Below are positions 12,102 through 23,251 of a stretch of 64,000 bases of DNA, one piece after another. The notes beneath the pieces are model-generated. The model was given only the letters and a program-made list of their open reading frames with translations. It was not told the DNA's origin and ran no database searches. Source of the stretch: Labia minor (lineage: Eukaryota; Arthropoda; Insecta; Dermaptera; Spongiphoridae); assembly GCA_963082975.1 (NCBI GenBank), contig OY720345.1:12984491-13048490 (forward strand), written 5' to 3'. Both the position numbers and the translations under genes were made by a program. How positions within the stretch are numbered: position 1 is the first letter of the stretch; each line of letters starts with the position of its first letter.

Positions 12102-12129
12102 TGACGTCATGAATGGCTGGATGACGTCA
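12102..12129. promoter_or_regulatory. Paired CRE/ATF-type palindromes in family A
   Basis: Two perfect TGACGTCA octamers at 12102-12109 and 12122-12129, start-to-start distance 20 bp. TGACGTCA is the known consensus for CREB/ATF bZIP factors. Binding is not shown. The pair is kept with the same spacing at 28913/28933, 33618/33638 and 51659/51679. Confidence 0.5.
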
Positions 12130-12394
12130 TATAATTTTAAATCAAGAAAAAACTAATAAATATGATTTTCCCGAGGATAAAACCAATACAAAGTGCATGA
12201 TTCGTGGTGATATATAAAAAAATCTCCTTTAGTGTGAAAATAACCCTTTCCTTCCTATCGTCGATCGCTAATACTACCACTTCCGGTTTCCGGAATTGCA
12301 CCAAAAGTTGATCAATTCATCCCACTGATGCATTAAGTAAATATACCAAATTTCATCAAAATCGGTTGAGCCGTTCAGGCTGTACACATCTATA

Positions 12395-12484
12395 CGGACG
12401 GACAGACGGACAGACGGACGGACAGACGGACGGACAGACGGACAGACGGACAGACGGACAGACGGACAGACGGACGGACAGACA
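12395..12484. repeat. GGAC/AGAC microsatellite inside family A
   Basis: About 90 bp of GGACAGAC and GGAC units forming the internal microsatellite of the family A copy. Other copies have far shorter tracts (28617-28640, 55730-55772) or none (51470-52020). Confidence 0.9.
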
Positions 12485-12606
12485 TCATGCTAAAAATACT
12501 TTTTTCTGTTTAGAAAATGCATGATTCGTGGAGATATGTAAAAATCTCCACATGTGAAATTTGGTGTGAAAACAATACCTCCCTTACTATCGTCGGTCGG
12601 TAAAAA

Positions 12607-13086
12607 GGATGAAATAAAACTCATTTACTATTTTTCTGACCAAAGTCCCGTGACGCTTCGGTTCAGTATGAGAACCTTCCTCAGGAATATATGAATCGGT
12701 TTGTTTTTGATTTCTGTTGAATTGAATCTTGAGTTTGTCTAATCGAGAGGTTTACTTACCCAAATCTAAAGTTGTTTAATGATAGTTTAGAAACCTATTA
12801 TATGGTATAGATTTTATATAAATTTACATAAATCATTAAAAATTTTATACCATAAATTAATTTCTAATTGTTTGTTTTTGAATTTATTTATTTATTAATG
12901 AGCTATCGATTAGATAAATATAAAATAAGAATAGTAAAACGGTTGATAATTGTATTATTATAATATGAATCAATAGAAGCAGCCAAGGTACTAAATATAA
13001 TTTGAAGAAAAAAAATAATAATAAACCAAATTAAATTAATACTTTCTTCTTTACTTTACTTTTATCTATATAATTTAAAAAAAAAA
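12607..13086. other. AT-rich spacer, nothing recognised
   Basis: A less AT-rich patch (about 12640-12700) containing GTCCCGTGACGCTTCGG is not assigned to any repeat in the window. The rest is plain AT-rich sequence. Confidence 0.45.
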
Positions 13087-13358
13087 CTCTGACTTTTGTA
13101 CGTCCTACGCGAGGACAACGCCTATCAAGTCGGTTATATCAACTAGGTGTCATATGATCAGAAGAACGGGTCCTATCAACGTTTATCTTGATTTTCTTGA
13201 TCGGAGGCGCTACTTTTTATCAAGTAGTTTTCCAATGTTGATTCCGGATGCTGGGTTGACTCCGTCTCATAGACCCCAGCTAGAGAAATTCCCTTGCCAG
13301 GCCCGGGACCACGAGAATGTGAGTCAGCGACGCTAACCATCACACCATGTGACACCTG
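13087..13358 (-). repeat. Family D tRNA-derived SINE, near full length
   Basis: Minus-strand copy. The 3' end CTCTGACTTTTGTACGTCCT (complement) is at 13087. The body contains GATCGGAGGCGCTACTTTTT (complement strand of the consensus) and TGGGTTGACTCCGTCTCATA. The tRNA-like head, ending around 13358, is diverged and lacks a clean GGCGCC start. The B-box region is reduced by a deletion between CCCGGG and CACGAGAATGTGAG. Confidence 0.8.
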
Positions 13359-13540
13359 TTTATCTATATAATTACATATATTAACTACTCTTCATATGCA
13401 TTATATATTAATATATATATATATATATATATGTTAAATTGAAATTGAAATTAAACATATTATATAGATAATATTAATTTGATTAAATTTTAAATTAAAT
13501 GATTTATTTATGCTTTTGTTGTATTTTGTTTTATGAGAGA

Positions 13541-13573
<33 letters not shown>

Positions 13574-15114
13574 TAGAATAATAGAGTATACATTTATATA
13601 TAAACTGGTAAGTAATCTAAACCAGCCTAATGCATCCTACCTCCTACCTCCTTCCCCTCTCCACTATATTTTATTAAAATAAGCGACTAAATTTCAAATT
13701 AGGTGATATTTAAATTTTTCTATCTCCTTTATACATTTTATTGATTTGTTTTTTATATTAAAATTTATAAAATATTTAATATTTTAATATTAACTTACAT
13801 TGATTGAAAAAAATCACTAAAAAGAAATTTAACATAATGACAATAAATATTTTTAATAAATATAATAATAATATTGTAGATATAATATAATTTATTTATA
13901 TTATATATAATTTTCCTGTAGAAAAAAAAATCGAATTTATATTTTTGGTTTTTCTTTCAATTTTTGAAATTATTCGCCTCTCATATTAAACTATATCTAT
14001 GGCAAATATTATTATAACCAGATACTTCAAATAGATTATATGTATACTAAATTGAAACAAATAAAACATTCATTTTTATAGTACATGTACATGGTAGTCC
14101 GTCAGAACGCCAGATACTTTTTATTAATTTCATTGAATTTCATTTCAATGGCATATTATAAAATATTTAATATATATATATATATATAGATCAGAACTAG
14201 AGAAATGAAAAAACCTCCAAAATTCAATGAATAAATAAATATTAATAAAGAGAGAAGAGAATATTAAAAAAAAAACATATACTACTACTCTTTTAATTAA
14301 AAGTATTCGTAAGCGAAAGGGCTTACAATATATATATATAAATTCTAGTATATACATAGAGAGAGAGAGAGAGAAAGAGTAAAGAACGACTTTCAATTAA
14401 GAAAAAATAAAATTTAAAAAAAAAAAGAAGAAATAATTATTCTCACCCCCGGCTGTTTTATAATAATCTCAACCCTACCAATTTTTTTTCCATGAGAGAA
14501 AAAGGACAAAAAATAAAATAAATTCCATCGTTTCTTTCATTTCTCAAAGATCTCTTATATATATATCTACTTTTATAATTTTTTTTTTTTTTTTTTTTTA
14601 TTTTTTGTATTTTTTCGAAAGAGAACAGAGGATTTTTTTTTTTAATGAAAATTATTTCTAAATATTAAAGGAATGTTTTTTTTAATGTCAAAGGGTTTTT
14701 TCGTTGTTGTTACTGTTGTTAGATTGCCGGAAGAGTGATATATATATAATTCTTTTAGGGTTTGTTTTTCAAAGGGGAATATATAAATATATATAAATAT
14801 ATATATATTTATATTAATGCATTTAATATGAGAGATAGTTATTATTTCTTTTTAATGTATAATTAGATTGAAACAATTTTAAATTTTTTTTTATTTTTTT
14901 ATTTTTCATTTTAATTTTTTTAATTTTTTTTTTTTTAATATTACTTAATAAATATTACTTAATAGTAGATATCTAGAGACTTAAAATCATTTTACCATTT
15001 ATATTATTTATTTTTAAATAATATTACTTTTACTTTCACTTACATATATATATATATATATATATAACATAGTCTCGTAAAATTGTCTGTGTATCTGTTT
15101 ATAGCAAAGCTAAA
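13359..15114. other. AT-rich spacer rich in TA, GA and T tracts
   Basis: No gene seen. (TA)n tracts lie near 13409-13431, 13540-13568, 14166-14187 and 15043-15065. A GAGA tract is at 14359-14374 and a long T run at 14580-14600. A 250-bp minus-strand open frame at 14145-14396 is low-complexity Y/I/F/S translation and is not credible. Confidence 0.5.
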
Positions 15115-15610
15115 TTAGCTGGAGTGTCTCCACTGGACTATCTCGCAATTTGAATTGGATTAAATAACAATATATTATATATAAATTAAATTTAATTAAT
15201 TATAAATTAATTATATAATTAATATTAATAAATAATATTTATTCAATCAAGCTGAAATTCTAGCAGTTTTATACAATTTTTAATCCTGTGAAAAATTATC
15301 AAACATATATATATCTTTATTTTTACTGTCACTTTAGAGAGAAAAAAATGAAAACGTGGTAGGTAATGACCCTCTTCCGGTTGAGCTACATTTCTCAAAA
15401 GTTGAATTGAATAATGCCCGTATACCAAATTTCATTATTCTAATTGAAATCGTTTTTGCGTAATCTTGTCTACATTCACACCCACACAGACGGGGGAACA
15501 GACACACATACATTTTTCTCAACCTTAGTGAAAATGACTCAGGGACCTTCAAAACGTATAAAAACATCAAAATCTCGACATCGAAAATTTTCGTGACGAG
15601 ATACTAAAAA
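15115..15610 (-). mobile_element. Family B Helentron-associated (INE-1-like) element
   Basis: Read on the minus strand, it starts at 15610 after TTTTTTAGTATCTCG, then ACGAAAATTTTCGATGTCGA. The core contains TTTTTATACGTTTTGAAGGT and a short microsatellite. It ends with GCGAGATAGTCCAGTGGAGA, then CACTCCAGCTAA. The subterminal GCGAGATAGT is the inverted copy of the 5' motif, and the hairpin TGGAG-ACA-CTCCA is intact. The microsatellite here is nearly absent compared with the copies at 23.9 and 39.4 kb. Confidence 0.75.
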
Positions 15611-16901
15611 AGAATAAAGTCTTTGAAAGTGAAATTCCATTATTTTAAATATGTAAATGATACGGATGTTACATCAAAATTATGAATAAAATTGTACATG
15701 CGGAAGTAACAGTTATTTTATTGATATATATTTTTTTTTTTGCTCCATCAATGTTAAATAATTTTTTTTTTTTTCAATATCAAGAAGATCTATCCATTTT
15801 GAAATTCTCTTTAATTGAATTTAATTGGAGAACAATAAAAAGTGATACCTTTAATTTTGTTTCATGTCTAATGTTAATCTTATGCTATTTATTCTAAATT
15901 CAAAAAATTCAAAACCCATAAAGAGATTTATTTTCAAATAAAACTTTAAAACATTGTGTTTTATAAGAAAAATGATTTGGAGATTTGATTTATCGAAGGA
16001 ATTTTATTTTTATTTTTTACAATAGGTACTTACATTACAAATTACAAAGCTAAATAAGAAAGATATTCAAAACCACATTCTTAGATAAATAATTTACGAA
16101 TTAATTAATTATTAATTAATAGAATAAAATATATTTATTTATTAGAAACTACGAGAATATAGAAATAAATTAATCACATAAAATCATATATTAAATTACA
16201 ATTAATTACAATTTAAATACAATTAATTAAAATATTGTACAATAAATTTAGAATAATTTATTCTTTGGTAATCTTTTCAAAGATAATTTACATCGTTGAA
16301 GCCGTTGACATTAAAATTGTGTTTTGTTATTTTTTTGGAAATTTTTTTTTATCTAAAAGATTAATTATTCTTCTAAAGAATTTAATAAATTTTATTATGT
16401 GATCTTAAAACAAAACATGAAAACATTTTTCTTTGTAATATTGGATATTATCAGTTTAATATGGTTTTTATTTCTATTTATTCTATTAATATATTTTCTT
16501 TTGCAGTTGGGCGCAATCTAATAATCCATTGGCCAATTTAGTTTAAATTCGGAGGCAACTTTAATAAGGAAATTGACATCATCGCCTACGAAGTTGGAAA
16601 ATTTGATCAATATAATAATTTAAATAATTAGCAGTTATTCTCTTCTTAATTTTTATTAAAAAAATACATTGTTATTGTTATTAATTTAAATACATTAACC
16701 AAAAAAAATAAACATCCAATTAATTTAAAATTTATTTTAATTAATCCATAAATTTTATTTTCGAAACAATTTTATTAGAACTAATTATTATAAAGTCCAT
16801 AAGTGAAATATTAATTTATTTATTCATTTAAAAACAAAAACTAATTTTTTCTATTTTTATTAATTTAGAAAAAATTACTTACTTCGTTCCAATCAAAAGT
16901 A
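15611..16901. other. AT-rich spacer, no gene seen
   Basis: Very AT-rich unique sequence. The short open frame at 15682-15897 is hydrophobic low-complexity translation and is not supported as a gene. Confidence 0.5.
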
Positions 16902-17384
16902 AGTAATTATTTTTGTGGTTATGGTTTAGTCTAACCAAGGTATGATGGATTTGGATAAAACTTTACCAGTGGATTCCTTTTTTTGATTTAAAAGAAACTT
17001 TCCTTAAGAAGTATGTGGTGGTCGCTTCTAGTTTACGAGATAAAATTTATTAAAATTTGCATATAAACTAGTTATGAATGAGCAGCCATTTAATAATAAT
17101 TTATTGACTAATTCACTAATTTTTGGTTTGGACATAAGAAAATTATTTAATTAATTAATTTTTATTATTATAAAAAAATCCCCGAAAATTAATGAAGCCC
17201 TTTGGTAGTTAAATAATAAAACATGGTAGCTAAATGGAATATCAAGGATTTATATGCAAACTTTAATAATTTTTATCTCGTACCACATTCTGTTTAAGGA
17301 AATTTTGTTTTAAATCAAAAAAAGGAATCCACTGGTAAAGTTTTATCCACATCCATGATACATCGTTTAGACTAAACAATTACC
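16902..17384. mobile_element. Family C hAT-type MITE, diverged copy
   Basis: The left arm contains GGATTTGGATAAAACTTTAC and TTCTAGTTTACGAGATAAAA. The right arm carries the inverted counterparts, with GGAATCCACTGGTAAAGTTT and a terminal CAATTACC at 17377-17384. The left terminus is less clean (AAGTAATTATTTTTGTGGTT). I could not find a matching 8-bp duplication, so it is an older or rearranged copy. Confidence 0.7.
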
Positions 17385-18671
17385 TTTTTTATTTTGAAAA
17401 TTTTAATTCAATTTTGTAGAGATAATTGATAATTTCATTGATATTTATTTAAATTATTTGAAAAATTGTATTAAAATAAGATCAATAGATTTATTGGGTT
17501 TAGACAAATTTCATAATTTATTATTCTCAGCAACTAATTTCATGATTAAGAAAATCAATTTTTTTTCTAATTACTTATTATTATTTTTTTTTTTTTGGTT
17601 AAATAAATTGGGGTTCAAATTTTAATCAACGCCATTGGAATTTAAAGAGATAGATAGATAGAGAGAGAGAAAGAAAAGAAAAGAAGATTTATTTCTAATT
17701 CGTAGATGAAATGAGAAGTGGAAGAGAAGTCATGTCAATGACTTGACATGCGTTTCGGGATCGGGAAGGCGAACGTCAGGCGGAGTAAACGATACGTTGG
17801 ATAGTAATTAGATATTTCTTTCTCTCTCTCTCTTTTGGCGCCTTTCATTCGACTTTTCGACAACCATTCACCGATTCTTCAAGATTTTTTTTAATCCGGC
17901 ATCTAAAAAAAAAAAATAAAATAAAAAATAACGAAACAAAAACATACACATACATATACACAGCCAAACACATAAATGATAGAGAGGGCACAAATTAATA
18001 AAAAAAAAAAAATTATCCTCAAGGCGTGGTTGCTTTATATCGACTTCAACACGAAATTAACAGAGAATTGTGCTTGAATGGGCGGCTTTCAATTTTAATT
18101 CATTTTTTTTTTTTCATAACTCTTTTTTTTTAAGGATTGTATTTCCAATTGAATTGAATTATGTTTATTGAATGCGCAAAAAAAACAACAACACCAATTC
18201 ACCTTGCACTAATCACTTTATAATAATTTGAATTTTATTTTATTTTATTATGTAATTGGAAAATAACTAACTTATCAACGCCCTTTAATTACAAAAATAA
18301 ATTATTTATTTATTTTTTTATAATCATTTATAATTAATATTAAATTATTTTATTTTCTTAATTATTTTTTATAATCATTTATAATTATTATTAAATTAGT
18401 AAGTTTAATATAAATATAAAAATATAAATATAAATAATAGACAAGAAATAAATTATTATTCTAAATATATTATATATAGATTAAGTATACATCTTTATGA
18501 ATTTTTACTTTCCTAGATAAATTGAATATTTTTGCTTAAATAAAATATAATAGATTTTTATATCTAATCTAAAAATGAATCTTAAGGATTGATTTGAAAT
18601 TATCAAAATAGGGAGGTATTTCACCGAAAAAAATTGAATTTTTCTATTCTATAAAAAAAAAACAAAAAAAA
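17385..18671. other. Spacer with a less AT-rich patch and a perfect inverted repeat
   Basis: No gene seen. A GATA/GA microsatellite lies near 17649-17675. At 17731-17750 there is a perfect inverted repeat with arms CATGTCAA / TTGACATG around a 4-bp centre. It is followed by a relatively GC-rich patch to about 17800 and a CT tract at 17818-17832. The rest is AT-rich with poly(A) runs. Confidence 0.45.
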
Positions 18672-18951
18672 ACCTCTGACTTTGTACGTCCTACGCAAGG
18701 ACAACGCCTATCAATTCGGTTATATCAATGAGGTGTCCTATGATCAGTAGAACGGGTCCTCTCAACCTTTACCTTGATTTTCTTGATCGGAGGCGCTATC
18801 AAGTAAGCTTTTCCCCAATGTTGTTCCCGGAGGCTGGGTTGTCTCCGTCCCATAGACCCCAGCTAGGGAAATTCCCTTGCCAGGCCCGGGACTTGAACCC
18901 GGAACCATGTGAATGTGAGGCAGGTTCGCTACCTACACACCCAATGGCGCC
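18672..18951 (-). repeat. Family D tRNA-derived SINE, full length
   Basis: Minus-strand copy running from the head GGCGCCATTGGGTGTGTAGG (complement, ending at 18951) to the tail ...GTACAAAGTCAGAGGTTT (complement, from 18672). The head contains GGTTCAAGTCCCGGG (complement of CCCGGGACTTGAACC near 18885-18899), which includes a perfect B box. The body has a small deletion, AGGCGCTATCAAGTAAGC, where other copies have an extra ACTTTTT block. It is followed (in element orientation) by T-rich sequence. Confidence 0.85.
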
Positions 18952-19299
18952 TTCTTTTCTATTCTATAAATAAAATCAATAAAAACAACTAAAATAAAAT
19001 ATAGAATAATTTAAACCAAGTAAAAGAATATAATCGAAAAATTATTTTAAGAGTTTAATTGGGTGATATAATTGAAAGTTGTTCGTATAAAACTTTATAA
19101 TCCAACTATTTATTATTCATTCCAAATAATTATTATATTTTATAATTAAGCCACAAGGTAGAAATAAAAAAGAATAAAATGAAAGAAAATCATAAATAAA
19201 TAATGATAAATATAAATTATAAATTTTAACAGATAAAAATTCAAAATCATCTTACATTTTGTTTTTAGAAACATTGAATAAAATTGAAAAAAAAGCGGA

Positions 19300-19415
19300 A
19301 AAGCCTGGTCGCAAAATCATCTTACCTGAGTTGAAAATAATTTCGCCCCCCAAAAAATCGTATAGTCGAAAAAACGCCCCCTTGAAGGTGTCGATCGTCC
19401 AGGTTGGGAATCACT
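19300..19415 (-). repeat. Fragment of a second hAT-type element
   Basis: Read on the minus strand, the end at about 19415 starts TAGTGATTCCCAACCTGGA. This resembles the CAGTG-TTCCCAACCTG termini known for hAT elements of the Charlie type. It is followed by GGGGGCGTTTTTTCGAC and GGGGGGCGAAATTATTTTC. Only one terminus is seen, with no duplication. Confidence 0.45.
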
Positions 19416-19479
19416 AATTTAATGTATATTGTCAATATATATTCAAAGATTTTAAATTTACCTACACTAAATACAAAGT

Positions 19480-19517
19480 AAAAACAATACCTCCCTTACT
19501 ATCGTCGGTCGGTAAAA
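19480..19517 (-). repeat. 5' tip of a family A element
   Basis: Thirty-eight bases matching the first bases of family A in minus orientation: TTTTTACCGACCGACGATAG followed by TAAGGGAGGTATTGTTTT. No further family sequence is adjacent, so it is a severely truncated copy. Confidence 0.75.
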
Positions 19518-20373
19518 AAACAAACAGAAAAAGAGAAAGAGCAGATTAAAGGAAAAAAAAAGAATTAAAAGGGAGTCAACAGCAGCAGCAATTGCTAATT
19601 CAAATCAAATTGGATGCAATAGACAACAACTGAAAAGAGAGGAAAGAATGATAGACAGACAGACAGACAGACAGATAAACCGACAATTCCGATAGTCCAA
19701 CCAACCATCTTAAACAACATCTGTCTATCTGTCTATCCACTTTCATCTCCTGCTCCTTTCCTCCCACCCTCTCTACCCCTCAGTCATATATATATATATA
19801 AATTTATACATACACTCTCTTAACTCTTAAAAAGAAAAAGATACCCAAATAACTATTCATTTATTCATTTCGAATTGGAAAAAATAGATGAGTAAATTGT
19901 AAGAGAAAAAAAAGATTTGATGGCCTTTAATTAAAAATAAAAAAAAAAATCAAAGTGATGGAATTAATGAAAACAAAAAACATTCAATTCTATTTGATTA
20001 ACATTCTATTCTTTTCATTTTTTTTTTATTATAATAATTGGATTAATTAATACACTTTTTTAAATTAATGTATTTTTTAATATTAATTTATAGAAATATA
20101 TATAAAAAATTTAGTTAGGTAATAGTGTAGGTTTGAAATGACAATATATAATAATAAAAAGAAAGTTTACAATTTGCATTCAAATTGATTTACAGGAAAT
20201 CCTTGTAATAAACTTTTATTTCTTTAAATGTTTAACTATAAATGATCAATATAAAGAATAGTTTTTTACAGTTAAGTATGAATTACCAATTAATACTTAT
20301 TTGAAAATATAATCTGAAATTTTTTTGATCAATTTTCAATTTTCTCATGAAAAGATTGAATAATAAAACTATA
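19518..20373. other. Spacer with CAGA tetranucleotide tract
   Basis: Contains a (GACA)n tract at about 19652-19672, a short TA tract near 19786-19800 and otherwise unique AT-rich sequence. No gene seen. Confidence 0.5.
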
Positions 20374-20408
20374 CTATATACCATAGGTTCTTAAACTTAT
20401 GTACTCCA

Positions 20409-20448
20409 CGGACCCCCACTTGAAAAAATTTTTTTTGACGGACCCCCA
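20409..20448. promoter_or_regulatory. Subterminal CGGACCCCCA repeats, 3' end of hAT
   Basis: CGGACCCCCA occurs at 20409-20418 and again at 20439-20448, 27 and 57 bp inside the terminus. The same decamer occurs near the other end. Short subterminal repeats are known transposase-binding sites in hAT elements; the role here is inferred. Confidence 0.6.
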
Positions 20449-20767
20449 TCACAACTTTAGGTACTTTTCGTCATTTTATTAATTAATTTCTGGCTTACGA
20501 TCTCATAAGGACAAGGATATATGATGAATATTTCTAACAGTGATTGGTGAATAACGATTTTTTTGCATATTGTAGAACACATTTTATTAGAAATTATAAT
20601 ATTGAAGAAAGAAAATACAAACATTGTCATAGCAACAAATCTCACAAATTATAATGGGTACTTACATTAAATTCATATAAATATTTTATAATTTTTTTCA
20701 GAAAATATTAAATAAGAAATATTTTAAAAAATAACTGCATCTATCTCATTAAATATAACTTACATAT

Positions 20768-22627
20768 TTAATGAGATGTATGCAGTTGTTTTCTTGAAAC
20801 AAGAATCTCAATATCTGGCTTAATATTGGAAACTTTTAATCTAAGATCCGGCTCTACATTTAATTTGTTTCTATATTTAGACTTAATATAAAATAGTACC
20901 GAAAAAGCTTGTTCGCATAAATATGTTGTGCAGAATGGAATCAAGTGTTGAAGTGCTTTATTTGCAAGCGCAGGATAATCTGACCTGAGAAGTAACCAAA
21001 AGTTGCTCAATTCAGTTTTGTTAAATTTTAGTTTATAAGTTGTATCACATGATAATTCCACGAGAATATCTTGTTCAGGTGCAGATAAATGTTTAGCATT
21101 TGTAATTTCCATATTAAATGGATCTCTGATCCAGTTATTGCAAGGATCAGGAGTAGAAAAATACTTCCTGAAGTTGCTTTTCAAAGTAATTAAATGTTCA
21201 ACAAATAATTGACGCGTTTGATTAAGCAATTTTTCACTGGAGCTTTCTATGAAATCATTGAGAGTTGGAAAAGACTCATATACACCGTTCTGGATGCGTT
21301 TCGACCACAAGTCGATTTTTTTAATCATTGCTTCTATTTTATCTTCAACTTTAAATATATTTACAACAGTACCTTGCAGGCTCAAATTAAGTTCGTTCAA
21401 TTTTGTAAAAATATCAGTCAAGTAAGCCACCTTAGCTAACCAGATAAAATCATTGAAACATTCGGTCAGTTCAAAATGCGCATCTATTAAAAACAATCGT
21501 ATTTCATCTCGAAGCTCAAAAAGGCGAATGAGTACTTTCCCGCGGGACAACCAACGTACATCTGTATGTAATAATAAATGTGTATGTTGACTACCCATTT
21601 CCTCACACAAAATTTTAAAAACTCTGGAATTAAGTGGACGAGCCTTAATGAAATTGACAATTTTAACTACTTCGTCTAATGTTCTTTTCAAATCTGGTGA
21701 CATATTTTTGGCTGCTAATGATTCTCTGTGAATGCAGCAATGATTCCAAACAACCTGAGGCGCAACATTTTTAATAAGAGCAATCAATCCAGTTCTTGTA
21801 CCTGACATTGCACGAGCACCATCAGTGCAAATTCCAACACATTTTGGCCACTCTATTTCATTTTCGGTTATAAAATTATTCAAACTGTTAAATATGTCAT
21901 TAGCTGTCGTTCGTGAAGGTAGTGAATCACAAAACAATACATCTTCTTGTATTTGATTTTCAAACTCATATCTAATGAAAGCTAACAAATTGGCATTATT
22001 AGTGACATCAGTACTTTCATCCAATTGTAATGAGTAATAGTGACTTTTGCGCACTCTCGATATTAATTCTTCTTTTATATTACATGACATGTCTTCAATC
22101 CTATTCTTAACCGTATCATTTGATAATGAAATCAAATTTATATCGTTTGCTGCTTTAGTTCCTAACATTATATTTGTAATTACTTTTGTAGCAGGAAGAA
22201 TTAATTGCTCTGCTATATTATGCGGCTTTCCTGCTTTAGCAATAAGTAGAGCTACTTCATATGATGCCATTACTGCTTTCTTACTCATACCACCAGATCC
22301 CGTCTTTACCATCAATTTCTGACTTGAATTAAGTTCTTCTTTTTTCATTTTAAAAAATTCGATAGACTTACTAACATGCTCGCTGTGCTTTGTTTGTAAA
22401 TGACGTCTGAGATTAGCAGGTTTCATACTTTCATTGGATAAACTTTCCTGACATAGAACGCAGACTGGTCTTTCCACATCATTGTTGCAAATATAAGTAA
22501 ATCCAAATGATAAATAATCATCCGAATATTTTCTAGTTTTGCGTTTCTTGGTAGAGTTTGCTGTTGATGCCTCATCATCTGATTCTTTCCGTTTCTGTGT
22601 TGAACCAGTTTGTAGCCAACGATCCAT
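20768..22627 (-). CDS. hAT transposase with BED-type zinc finger, intact (619 residues)
   Basis: This is a transposase predicted to bind the element ends in the nucleus and to excise and reinsert the element. It starts MDRWLQTGS at 22627 and ends at a stop at 20768, a single uninterrupted exon. A lysine-rich nuclear-localisation-like stretch (KKRKTRK, residues 27-33) precedes a BED-type finger with C56-x2-C59 and H76-x4-H81. The RNase H-like catalytic part shows LQLDESTD (D203), CTDGARAM (D269) and the CCIH motif at 297-300. An alpha-helical insertion follows, with HTDVRWLSRG at 354-363. The C-terminal dimerisation region carries the catalytic glutamate in CEQAFSVL (E572). These positions fit the D-D-E arrangement of hAT enzymes. 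The sequence style matches ZBED5/FAM200-like proteins, which descend from Buster-type hATs. Being inside intact termini, it is a transposon gene rather than a domesticated host gene. Confidence 0.95.
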   Translation of the reverse strand: MDRWLQTGSTQKRKESDDEASTANSTKKRKTRKYSDDYLSFGFTYICNNDVERPVCVLCQESLSNESMKPANLRRHLQTKHSEHVSKSIEFFKMKKEELNSSQKLMVKTGSGGMSKKAVMASYEVALLIAKAGKPHNIAEQLILPATKVITNIMLGTKAANDINLISLSNDTVKNRIEDMSCNIKEELISRVRKSHYYSLQLDESTDVTNNANLLAFIRYEFENQIQEDVLFCDSLPSRTTANDIFNSLNNFITENEIEWPKCVGICTDGARAMSGTRTGLIALIKNVAPQVVWNHCCIHRESLAAKNMSPDLKRTLDEVVKIVNFIKARPLNSRVFKILCEEMGSQHTHLLLHTDVRWLSRGKVLIRLFELRDEIRLFLIDAHFELTECFNDFIWLAKVAYLTDIFTKLNELNLSLQGTVVNIFKVEDKIEAMIKKIDLWSKRIQNGVYESFPTLNDFIESSSEKLLNQTRQLFVEHLITLKSNFRKYFSTPDPCNNWIRDPFNMEITNAKHLSAPEQDILVELSCDTTYKLKFNKTELSNFWLLLRSDYPALANKALQHLIPFCTTYLCEQAFSVLFYIKSKYRNKLNVEPDLRLKVSNIKPDIEILVSRKQLHTSH

Positions 22628-22654
22628 TTTATGGAGTAATTTATTAACATTGAA

Positions 22655-22706
22655 CTACAATAATATAAATATAATATAAATATAATATAAATATAATATA
22701 AATATA
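22655..22706. repeat. Short tandem repeat in hAT leader
   Basis: Four to five copies of an ATATAATATAA-type unit (period about 11) just upstream of the transposase start on the minus strand. It lies in the untranslated leader of the hAT element. Confidence 0.7.
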
Positions 22707-22868
22707 ACGAATTATTATTTACTAGCTATGTTTTAATATGATTTTAAATGAATGTTTTAATATCATTTTAAATGAATGTTTTAAATCATTTTAATAAATG
22801 TTTTAAATCATTTTAAATAAATGATTTAATATCATTTTAAATGAATATTAATTTATATAATAAATATA

Positions 22869-22958
22869 TTTCGTAATTTGATTCTAAAATATTATTAATT
22901 TCGTAATTTGATTCTAAAATATTATTAATTTCGTAATTTGATTCTAAAATATTATTAA
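22869..22958. repeat. 30-bp tandem repeat, three copies
   Basis: Three identical consecutive 30-bp units beginning TTTCGTAATTTGATTCTAAA lie within the noncoding leader of the hAT element. Identity between units suggests a recent expansion. Confidence 0.9.
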
Positions 22959-23141
22959 AATAAATATTTTTTATTCATAAAACTAACTTATACTTACTCT
23001 CAAAAACAGCCTTTCTGGGAAATTGCAAAATGTGTTTAGTGTTTTTATAAAATAATGATCATGCAAATTACACTAAAAATTAAAAAAAATTATTAGCTAT
23101 AATAAACTATTATTAGCTATAATTTAATTATAATTAATTAA

Positions 23142-23251
23142 ATTAATAAAAATAATTTAAAGATACAACTCGTTGAGAAATGAACTTATAATTAACATTA
23201 ATAAAAATAATTTAAAGATACAACTCGTTGAGAAATGAACTTATAATTAAC
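23142..23251. repeat. 55-bp tandem repeat, two copies
   Basis: Two identical 55-bp units containing AAAGATACAACTCGTTGAGA, at 23142-23196 and 23197-23251, in the 5' leader of the hAT element. Confidence 0.9.

Larger units (their letters stand above)
11913..12606 (-). mobile_element. Family A Helentron-associated (INE-1-like) element
   Basis: In element orientation (minus strand) it starts TTTTTACCGACCGACGATAG and runs through a CTCCACATGTGAAATTTGG-type block. It then has a long GTCC/GTCT microsatellite, CCGTTCA-GCC-type sequence, ACTTCCGGTTTCCGGA, a pair of TGACGTCA palindromes, and the 3' end CGGTCGGTTCGGACCTGGCC followed by ACAGGTCAACTTA. The 5' motif ACCGACCGACG recurs inverted near the 3' end. 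Here the 3' hairpin is TGGCC-ACA-GGTCA, with one G-T wobble. No protein is encoded. The layout matches non-autonomous Helentron derivatives. Confidence 0.75.

Noticed and set aside
12395..12484. Possible CRISPR-like or satellite array
   Set aside because: A simple GGAC/AGAC microsatellite inside a mobile element, with no spacers.
14145..14396. 83-codon minus-strand frame rich in Y, I, F and S
   Set aside because: Caused by TA and GA microsatellites in AT-rich DNA.
18672..18951. Candidate tRNA gene on the minus strand (A and B box)
   Set aside because: The tRNA-like head continues into a 200-bp conserved body present in other copies, so it is a SINE and not a functional tRNA.
20457..20645. 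Small minus-strand frame downstream of the hAT transposase
   Set aside because: Lies in the 3' untranslated part of the hAT element. No recognised domain, and too AT-rich to trust.
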